A stretch of DNA of 64,000 nucleotides. It comes from CAZPDM01 sp964585305. GTDB taxonomy: Bacteria; Planctomycetota; Uabimicrobiia; Uabimicrobiales; JABWCH01. The stretch covers positions 12,722-76,721 of the forward strand of contig CAZPDM010000010.1 of the NCBI GenBank assembly GCA_964585305.1. Reading direction: 5' to 3'. Shown here in pieces: positions 32,894 through 39,384 of this stretch. The position numbers were made by a program, and so were the translations under genes. The notes under the pieces were generated by a model. It had not been told where the DNA came from. It saw only the letters and a list, made by a program, of their open reading frames with translations, and did not search any database. The first letter of the stretch is position 1. Each line of letters begins with the position of its first letter.

Positions 32894-33379
32894 ATGACAA
32901 AAATTCTCTTAGCTATTGGAGTAATTTTAGTTGTTGGTGCAGCCGGTATTGCTGTTTATAAAATGCAATCCACAAAAGAAGGCTGTGATCAACCTACCAA
33001 AGCATGCTGTCCTTCTGAAACACAACCTGTTGCAACTCCAGCACAACCTGTTGCTACTCCTCAACAACCCGTTGCTACTCCTCAACAACCCGTTGCTACT
33101 CCGCAACAACCCGTTACTACTACACAACCTGTTACTACTGAAACTTCTAAGACTCCAGTATTTAGAATGAAAATAGAATATTGCACCTCCTGAGGCTATA
33201 AAGCCAAAGCCGACAGTTTGTCGGAAGCCATCAAAAAACAATATGGCAATGTTGAAATTACCTTAGTTAAAGGCTCTGGTGGTGTTTTTGAAGTATACAA
33301 AGAAGATAAACAAATATTCTCAAAAAAATCAACAAACCGTTTCCCTACTGCTGATGAAATATTAAATGCTCTTAAATAA
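32894..33379 (+). CDS. membrane-anchored SelW/Rdx-family selenoprotein (UGA = Sec at 33191-33193)
   Basis: Read through the TGA at 33191, the product has 161 residues. An N-terminal helix MTKILLAIGVILVVGAAGIAVYKM (signal anchor) is followed by Cys31, Cys38 and Cys39, a spacer of PVATPQQ repeats (43-80), and a Rdx/SelW thioredoxin-like domain. The redox motif is C-T-S-U (Cys97, Sec100) in the context MKIEYCTSUGY. Domain hallmarks continue only after the UGA: GGVFEVYKEDKQIFSKKS, FPTADEIL. Rdx proteins have Cys or Sec at exactly this position. A bacterial SECIS-like hairpin lies directly downstream. The ATG at 32894 has AAGGAA before it, and a terminator follows at 33398. A plain ORF reading would stop at residue 99 and lose the domain. 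The role is probably envelope thiol redox chemistry. Confidence 0.88.
33022..33141 (+). repeat. 21-bp tandem repeat encoding PVATPQQ
   Basis: Units beginning ACAACC(T/C)GTTGC recur at 33022, 33043, 33064 and 33085, then two 18-base variants at 33106 and 33124. They code the Pro/Thr/Gln-rich spacer between the membrane anchor and the SelW domain. Copy number is likely to vary between strains. Confidence 0.85.
33191..33229 (+). promoter_or_regulatory. bacterial SECIS-like element
   Basis: Immediately after the UGA, GGCT (33194-33197) can pair with AGCC (33226-33229). Inside, CCGAC (33210-33214) and GTCGG (33220-33224) form a perfect 5-bp apical stem with loop AGTTT. The apical stem starts 16 bases after the UGA and has a G-U in its loop, which fits bacterial SelB-binding hairpins. 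Confidence 0.7.
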
Positions 33380-33397
33380 TCTTTCATAAGATTTCCG

Positions 33398-33427
33398 AAA
33401 ACCCCTTGAATTTCAAGGGGTTTTTTT
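33398..33427 (+). terminator. Rho-independent terminator after the selenoprotein gene
   Basis: Stem CCCCTTGAA / TTCAAGGGG (33402-33420) flanked by AAAA on the left and seven T on the right. It may also work for the convergent gene ending at 33447. Confidence 0.88.
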
Positions 33428-33446
33428 GTTAGAAGGAGAGTCTTTA

Positions 33447-35027
33447 TTATTTTTTTTCAATATCTTTTACACAACGAAATCCTACAAAGTCAAAAGCTTT
33501 ATTAGGTTCAGAATAAAAATTTGTATAAGATAATAATCTAAAAGAAAGCTGTTGAAAGGACCCTCCCTTTATTTGATAAAGCAATTTTGAATCGGTTGAT
33601 GGAATAGAAGTTTGTGTCCATTCCGCAACATTACCTGCTAATCCTATTACTTCAAACGGGGAGCAATCATAAATAAACTGGGAAACTGGAGCAAGTTTAG
33701 AAAGATTATTTTGGCGATAGTTCGCCATGGATTTTCCTATTTCATTTCCCCAAGGAAATTTTCGCACATCACTTCCACGAGCAGCATATTCCCATTCTTG
33801 AGCAGTTGGCAATCGTTTTCCTACACATTTTGCATAAGCCTCTGCTTCATAATATGAAACTTGAGTAATAGGAAGATCTTCTTCTTCAGATTTTATAAGA
33901 TTCCAAAAACGTTCTGGCTGTAATTTTCTCCAAGCTAATCCTTCTTCACTCCAATACATGTCTTCCTTATAATATTTTTTAGCAAATTCTATAAATTGTT
34001 TTTTTGTTACTTCATATTTATCAATATAAAATCCAAACATTTCTATTTCTTGATAAGGAAAATCTGGATCTTCTTTTGAACCAAGTTTTGCAATTCCTGG
34101 AAGAATATATATCATATCTTTTGGAAGAGGAGAATTTTGTTGCTCTTCTAATAGTTTCATTCGACGATCTAAAGCCTTTTCTGCATTTTCAAATCTTTGG
34201 CTAAGAATTTGTTCCAGGCTTTGAATACGATTCAGAGTTTGTTCTATATTTTGAAAACGTTGTGGCAAAGATTGTTCTAAAATTTGTTGGCGGTGTTTTA
34301 AAGACTGCTCTGAAGTTTGTACTTGATTTGCTAAGACTTGAGATTGCTGACTTAAAGACTCGTCAGTAAATTGAATTTTTTGCTCTAAAATTTGCAAACG
34401 TTGATTTAATGATTTTTCCAAATTTTGAAGATGCTGTGAAATTGCTTTTTCCAAAAGCTCAGAATGTTTTCTATCAATTTCTTCTAATCGTTGATTAAAA
34501 GTATTTTCTAAATTTTGTAGTTTCTGAGAAAGAATATTATCAGACTCTTCCATAGCCTCGTTTTTATTAAGTAATTTTTCTAAAATTTGCAAACGTTGAT
34601 CTAATGAAGAAAGAATATTATTAAAGTAACTCTTATCGTTTTGATACGATGCAAACAATTGTGCATCACGATTGATTAAAGTTTCTAAACTAGAATGCAA
34701 TTGTATAATTTCTTGTTGAATATCTTTTAAATTTTGTTGCGAATGTTCATTTGCTAGCTTTTGGCAATATTCTTCTAAGTTTTGTAAACGTTTTTCTAGT
34801 AGTGCAATCTCTTTTGATATTTCTATTAAAGACTGCTCTGATTGGGCCATAATTTTTAAAATTTCAATCGATTGTAATAATATTTTTTGTGAATCCTTTA
34901 CAAGACTTTCTATCTTTATATCCTGGGATTGTTGTACTTCTGAAGTTAGTGGTTCTTGAGATATTAAAAAATTTAAAGTAAACACTATAAAAAAAATTGT
35001 AGTAAAAATAATTTTAAAAGCCAGCAT
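33447..35027 (-). CDS. exported coiled-coil protein with formylglycine-generating-enzyme-like domain
   Basis: The protein has 526 residues. A signal peptide or anchor (1-24) is followed by about 250 residues of near-continuous heptad coiled coil with repeated LEK/QxLxQRLQxLE units. The C-terminal 230 residues are an FGE-sulfatase (SUMF1) C-type-lectin-like fold: FYIDKYEVTKKQFIEFAKK, LPITQVSYYEAEAYAKCVGKRLPTAQEWEYAARG, FPWGNE, GLAGNVAEWTQT, IKGGSFQQ and the closing FVGFRCV. The canonical active-site Cys pair of true FGE is not evident, so it is more likely a binding or structural member, as are many bacterial relatives. AGGAG lies 7 bases before the ATG. It is the last gene before the convergent selenoprotein. 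Confidence 0.78.
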   Translation of the reverse strand: MLAFKIIFTTIFFIVFTLNFLISQEPLTSEVQQSQDIKIESLVKDSQKILLQSIEILKIMAQSEQSLIEISKEIALLEKRLQNLEEYCQKLANEHSQQNLKDIQQEIIQLHSSLETLINRDAQLFASYQNDKSYFNNILSSLDQRLQILEKLLNKNEAMEESDNILSQKLQNLENTFNQRLEEIDRKHSELLEKAISQHLQNLEKSLNQRLQILEQKIQFTDESLSQQSQVLANQVQTSEQSLKHRQQILEQSLPQRFQNIEQTLNRIQSLEQILSQRFENAEKALDRRMKLLEEQQNSPLPKDMIYILPGIAKLGSKEDPDFPYQEIEMFGFYIDKYEVTKKQFIEFAKKYYKEDMYWSEEGLAWRKLQPERFWNLIKSEEEDLPITQVSYYEAEAYAKCVGKRLPTAQEWEYAARGSDVRKFPWGNEIGKSMANYRQNNLSKLAPVSQFIYDCSPFEVIGLAGNVAEWTQTSIPSTDSKLLYQIKGGSFQQLSFRLLSYTNFYSEPNKAFDFVGFRCVKDIEKK

Positions 35028-35061
35028 TATCTTTCTCCTATTTTAGGTCTATATTTTTAAT

Positions 35062-35091
35062 GAAAAACCCTGAGTATGCAACTCAGGGTTT
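35062..35091 (-). terminator. Rho-independent terminator, minus strand
   Basis: AAACCCTGAGT (35065-35075) / ACTCAGGGTTT (35081-35091) with a 5-base loop. Read on the minus strand the stem is followed by T5. It closes the HTH-HlyD gene ending at 35103. Confidence 0.85.
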
Positions 35092-35102
35092 CGTTAAAAA
35101 AT

Positions 35103-37184
35103 TTATTTTATATCTACTTTAACTCTTATTCCTTCTTTTAATTCTGGATCTTTTGTTACAATAATCCAATCTTTGTCATTTATTCCTTTAGCAAGTACTT
35201 TAGATTCATCTTTCCAAATAGGCTGAACTTGTATATTTTGTTTAGCTACTTTGCCTTCTCGTGCTAACAAAATATATGAATTCGAACCTTCAGAGTAAAT
35301 GACATCTTTGGGAAGAACAACTGCTGATACTGACTTGGGATAAGCAAAGCAATATTGATCATTTGTATCTTTACTTAAAGTTTGGCTATCTGTCATAGCA
35401 ATTACAGTTGCAATTTTTACCAGATCGTCTATTTCATCTGCTTTTTGAACAATGAAAGACAAATCTTGGCCGGCATGTAAAAAAGTTGCAGTTGTGCCAA
35501 CAGAATAATTATTAGCATCTTCTTTAGGAATTGGCAAAGCTACATTCATTTGGATATTAGATTGAAAGGTTGCAACAACAGTATCTGGAGTTACTGGGCT
35601 ATTTGGCCTTACAAACCAAGTTTTAACTTTTCCATTTTCTGGAGCAGTAATCACTACTTCAGAAAATTGTTTTGTAGTCTTTAATTGTTCATTAACTGCT
35701 TTTAATTTAGGACCAGCTTCTTGTTTTGCTTTATTAGCAGCCAAATAGGCATTATAAAGTTCCAAATATTTTGGATATAAAGTTTTATATGGTTCTTTTT
35801 GAAGTGCAGCAAATGTAGCATTTTTAATTTTAGGATCTTTGCTTTGAAGATTTTTTTGGATTGTAGGTAAATTTTTGTTAGTAGGAATTGCTACAAAACT
35901 AGTATATGCCTTTTGAGCAGCAAGTAAATTATTAGGAGCTTGTTCCAACTCTTGTTTTTGAAGAACCAATGTATTGTATTCTAAATTTTCTACGAGTATT
36001 TTAAAAAGTTGTGTGCCTTGTTCCAAGTTCTTATCAATTTCTGCCATTTCTTGAATTTGTCCCTTATTAGCCGCTTGTACAGGAATTTCAAGAAAACCTA
36101 CTTCACCTATAACTTCAGCATGAGCATTTATATTTTCTAAAGATGCTTGAATGACATTAACTGGTTTCCCAGAAAATCCTAAAATTTGCAAGGGATCCCA
36201 AAATACAAAACTTGAACCAATTCCGCCTAATAAGGCAAGAAGTATAACACCTACTAAAACTTTTGTTTTTGAGCCAGGAATTTCACTTCCAGCCCCTTCG
36301 AATTCTGTTTTTGCAACCCCTAGCACATCTTCATCATTTCCAGGTTCTTCATTTAAATCAACTTCATCTTTTATATGAGTTTGTGATTTAAAATTTTCAT
36401 TGCCATCAAATTCATTAGCAAATAATTCTTCAACATCTTTATCTGCTGGTAGTCTGCGATCTTTAGCTGATTCAGAAAGAACTTCGCCAGTTTCCATGAA
36501 GGATTCACCTTCAACATTTTCGAATTTTAATTCTCCAGTATCATTTTCTTTTATCTCTTTCTGGAGATCTGCTAAATAAGCATCATCAAGTTCTTGATCA
36601 CTAATTTCTAACATTTGATCACTGGGAACACCGGAGGCATTTTTATCATTAGCTTCTTCTATAGAATCTTCAGAAACCTCTACAGGTTGTTCATCTAATT
36701 GGGCAAAATCCATAGGATTATCAGCAGCATGAAGACGTTCATCTTCCATTTCTTTTAATATATTTTTTTCATCTTCAGAAGATTCTGGAAGCTCTTCTTG
36801 CACAGCATCCTTCCCCATATCTAAAAGTGCTTCAAATTGTTCTTCTAACTGTGCATCTTTTTCATCAACGTCATTGCTTAAATTTAATAGTGGTTGAACT
36901 TCATCAGTAGGGACAATATCATCTGCATCTGCTGTGATAATTTCCCCTTCATTACCAGTAATCTGCTCGATAATATCGACATCATTATTTTCATTAGCAA
37001 TCAGATTAGAACTTTCCATTCTTTGAGCTTTATACTGTAAAATGTCAGATTCTAAAAATTTAAAACGATTGCCTTCACGTTGCGGAGTAATTTCCCCTTC
37101 ACTGATCAACTTTTGCAGCTGTTCATGGTCGATCTGTAATTCTTTAAGCACTTGTTCTACTGAATAATATTTTGGTTGCCCCAT
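35103..37184 (-). CDS. HTH - acidic linker - TM - HlyD-like adaptor fusion
   Basis: The product has 693 residues from the ATG at 37184, which GAGAGG precedes (an ATG-less extension reaches 37217). Residues 3-55 are an excisionase/MerR-like winged helix (YYSVEQVLKELQIDHEQLQKLISEGEITPQREGNRFKF). Residues 60-290 are very acidic and probably disordered. One transmembrane helix (VLVGVILLALLGGIGSSFVFW, about 308-328) follows, and the rest resembles an HlyD/RND periplasmic adaptor: NAHAEVIGEVGFLEIPVQAANKGQI, a helical hairpin, VVITAPENGKVKTWFVRPNSPV (second lipoyl half) and beta-barrel segments. The result is a membrane protein with a putative DNA-binding or protein-binding head inside and an efflux-adaptor-like body outside. 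No transporter gene is adjacent. Confidence 0.72.
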   Translation of the reverse strand: MGQPKYYSVEQVLKELQIDHEQLQKLISEGEITPQREGNRFKFLESDILQYKAQRMESSNLIANENNDVDIIEQITGNEGEIITADADDIVPTDEVQPLLNLSNDVDEKDAQLEEQFEALLDMGKDAVQEELPESSEDEKNILKEMEDERLHAADNPMDFAQLDEQPVEVSEDSIEEANDKNASGVPSDQMLEISDQELDDAYLADLQKEIKENDTGELKFENVEGESFMETGEVLSESAKDRRLPADKDVEELFANEFDGNENFKSQTHIKDEVDLNEEPGNDEDVLGVAKTEFEGAGSEIPGSKTKVLVGVILLALLGGIGSSFVFWDPLQILGFSGKPVNVIQASLENINAHAEVIGEVGFLEIPVQAANKGQIQEMAEIDKNLEQGTQLFKILVENLEYNTLVLQKQELEQAPNNLLAAQKAYTSFVAIPTNKNLPTIQKNLQSKDPKIKNATFAALQKEPYKTLYPKYLELYNAYLAANKAKQEAGPKLKAVNEQLKTTKQFSEVVITAPENGKVKTWFVRPNSPVTPDTVVATFQSNIQMNVALPIPKEDANNYSVGTTATFLHAGQDLSFIVQKADEIDDLVKIATVIAMTDSQTLSKDTNDQYCFAYPKSVSAVVLPKDVIYSEGSNSYILLAREGKVAKQNIQVQPIWKDESKVLAKGINDKDWIIVTKDPELKEGIRVKVDIK

Positions 37185-37494
37185 GTATTTCCTCTCAACA
37201 AATTGATTAGAACACAATAATTTTTTGTAATATTAGGACAATTATTTTTAACTGAAAATACTTTGTTGCTTAACCTTTGATTGAATGCAATCAAAGATCA
37301 TAACAAATATTTTCTGCCTTATGATGGACAATTTAAGATAGTTAAAAATTCAAATTTTTTGCATTTCTCATAGAATTTAATTCTATCTTATAGAGATAGA
37401 AATAATTCTAGTTTTTTTAAAAAATTTTGTCAAGCAAAAAGTTGCAAAATATTAGCAAGGAATAGCTAAAAATATAATGAATTGGAAAAATTTA
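37185..37494. other. intergenic region carrying the second palindromic repeat
   Basis: 310 bases upstream of the HTH-HlyD gene and downstream of lpxK. It contains repeat copy B (37245-37315), then AT-rich DNA with a weak ATAGAATTTAATTCTAT-like palindrome at about 37370-37386. No ORF of note. Confidence 0.45.
37245..37315 (+). repeat. dispersed palindromic repeat, copy B
   Basis: Second copy of the element at 32801-32872, in the same orientation on the plus strand. Here the core reads CTTTGATTG / CAATCAAAG, one base pair longer than in copy A. It lies about 60 bases upstream of the minus-strand ATG at 37184, so unlike copy A it points away from the gene it precedes. Confidence 0.75.
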
Positions 37495-38565
37495 TTAGGA
37501 AAAAGAATAAGTTTTTAGAATATTATCAATATATTGACTTAGCCAAAAATTATCATCGTCAGAGATATAAAACTCAATTTCTAAACTCCAAATATCAATT
37601 TTCGAGCAAATAGCTGATTCTTTTGAAGATTGATTTATATAAGGGAATAGTTTTACAGAATCCTTTGATGTAGTTACAATTCCTTCACAATTATATTTCT
37701 CTAATAACTCAATTAACTTATTCCAATCTTTTGAGGAATATTTATGGTGATCTGGATAAATTTGAGCTAATTCAGATGTATTGCAATTTAATTTTTCTAA
37801 AGTTTTAAGAAAACTTTGAGGATTACCTATTCCTACTACTGGAAGAAGTCTTTTTTGGGAACAAGAATCAAGAGAAACAATATTATTATTTCTAATATTT
37901 CTTAAAGAAATAGGACGATGTTTTGCTAAAAATTGCTTTGCTCTACTATATTTACTAAGAATTTCTTGTATTTTTAGTACTTCATTCTGATCTAATTGAT
38001 CGCTTCTGGTAATAAAAATAATATCAGCTCTGGATAAAGAATTAAGAGATTCTCTCAATAATCCTGCTGGTAAAGTATTTCCCCAACCAAATGGTCTTAA
38101 CGCATCAATCAAAATAAAATTAACATCACGCGCCAAATATCGATGTTGAAAACCATCATCCAATATCAGACAAATAGATTTTCCCTGTTCAGCAATAGCT
38201 TGAAAAGCTGCTAAAACACGCTTACTATTGATATAATGAGGAACCTTCGGAAGGTAGTATTTTAACATCTGTGATTCATCACAACCGTAACCTCGAGAAA
38301 TAATAACTGGCTTAACATTCTCTCTTTTCTGAATTTGCTGTGCTAGCCAAATAGAAGCTGGTGTTTTTCCTGTTCCGCCTGCAGTTATATTTCCTAGAGA
38401 AAACACAGGAACACTAACCTTTTGAATATGCAAAATACCATAATCAAAAGCCCAATTACGACATCGTGTTGCAAGCTCATAACCCAATGCAAGAATTTGT
38501 AGTATCTTTTTTAAAATAGACCATCGCCAAGACATATTCGAATTCATTCGCTCAATAATATTCAT
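37495..38565 (-). CDS. lpxK: tetraacyldisaccharide 4'-kinase (LpxK)
   Basis: Phosphorylates the lipid A disaccharide precursor at the inner membrane. Motifs: an N-terminal amphipathic stretch, P-loop VFSLGNITAGGTGKTP, VIISRGYG, ILDDGFQHRYLARDVNFILIDA and LPAGLLRES, all diagnostic of LpxK. Length (356 residues) is slightly above average. The C-terminal segment VTTSKDSVKLFPY matches the family TxKDxVRL pattern. With lpxA at 42340-43341 this shows a lipid A-type outer membrane. The downstream spacer to the HTH-HlyD gene carries a repeat, so it may end its transcript there. Confidence 0.93.
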   Translation of the reverse strand: MNIIERMNSNMSWRWSILKKILQILALGYELATRCRNWAFDYGILHIQKVSVPVFSLGNITAGGTGKTPASIWLAQQIQKRENVKPVIISRGYGCDESQMLKYYLPKVPHYINSKRVLAAFQAIAEQGKSICLILDDGFQHRYLARDVNFILIDALRPFGWGNTLPAGLLRESLNSLSRADIIFITRSDQLDQNEVLKIQEILSKYSRAKQFLAKHRPISLRNIRNNNIVSLDSCSQKRLLPVVGIGNPQSFLKTLEKLNCNTSELAQIYPDHHKYSSKDWNKLIELLEKYNCEGIVTTSKDSVKLFPYINQSSKESAICSKIDIWSLEIEFYISDDDNFWLSQYIDNILKTYSFS

Positions 38566-38589
38566 TAGGAAAAATCTCTCCTTAAATAG

Positions 38590-39327
38590 CTAAATAGCTG
38601 TAGAAATAAATTCATAATTTAATTCAAGAATATGATCAAGTTCTGTAAAAGTTTTTATTTCATAACAAGGTGGTGTTTTACTGGGAAATATATCATACTT
38701 CCCGTTTTTTCTAATTCTGACAGAAATTAGGCCAATTTGATTAGCAGTATCTATATCTTTATCTGGATGATCGCCAATAAACATTGTTTGCTCTGGCAGT
38801 ATCTTCATTTTTTCACAAATATATTCATAGATTTTCGGATCAATTTTAGAAATGCCAACTTGCTCAGATATAAAAATAGCCTGAGGAGTAAAATAAGAAT
38901 AAATATCTAGCAATAATAATTTCTGAGCTTGTTTGATAGCTAATCCATCGCTAATAATACCTTTAATAATAGGATAGTTAGCTATTTTTTTTAAAAACGG
39001 AATAACATCATCAAAAGTTTTCAACTTATGAAACTTAGTATAATGGTATGAATTCACAGCAGCAGCGATTAGAATAGCAGGATTGATATTTTCGTATGAT
39101 TCAGGAGGAATTCTTTCCAATAATTTATTAAAATGCTGGGAATAATTACTAGAAAACTCTGTAACAATTTGATTTAGCTCATTTTTTAAAAATGAAATAG
39201 GCATTTTTAACCCAAGTGCAAGCATAGCATTAAGAGCATTTTGGCGGGCTTCTTTAGTAAATTCAGAAGTTGCACATAAAGTATCATCTATATCAAAAAA
39301 AATTGCTTGAATCTTTTTTCTGGGCAT
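38590..39327 (-). CDS. HAD-superfamily hydrolase
   Basis: The Rossmannoid HAD motifs of this 245-residue protein are clear: motif I FFDIDDTLCAT, motif II KGIISDG, motif III Lys in SKIDPKIYEYICEK, and motif IV FIGDHPDKDIDTANQIG. The helical cap between motifs I and II makes it subfamily I. DxDxT with Asp-Ile-Asp-Asp and a HAD cap of this size suggest a small phosphomonoesterase, but the substrate cannot be read. The gene starts 57 bases after the secretin stop and ends 24 bases before lpxK, so the three are probably one transcript. Confidence 0.88.
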   Translation of the reverse strand: MPRKKIQAIFFDIDDTLCATSEFTKEARQNALNAMLALGLKMPISFLKNELNQIVTEFSSNYSQHFNKLLERIPPESYENINPAILIAAAVNSYHYTKFHKLKTFDDVIPFLKKIANYPIIKGIISDGLAIKQAQKLLLLDIYSYFTPQAIFISEQVGISKIDPKIYEYICEKMKILPEQTMFIGDHPDKDIDTANQIGLISVRIRKNGKYDIFPSKTPPCYEIKTFTELDHILELNYEFISTAI

Positions 39328-39384
39328 GAAATTTCTCTTAGCTACAATAAAACTTCCAGGAATATACCTGGAAGTTTTATAGAA

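Noticed and set aside
33022..33141. Regular 21-base repeats resembling a short CRISPR-like array
   Set aside because: Units are contiguous without spacers and encode the PVATPQQ stalk of the selenoprotein in frame.
32894..33193. Gene ending at the UGA as a short Cys/Pro-rich peptide
   Set aside because: The conserved SelW domain continues in frame beyond the UGA with family motifs and a SECIS-like hairpin.
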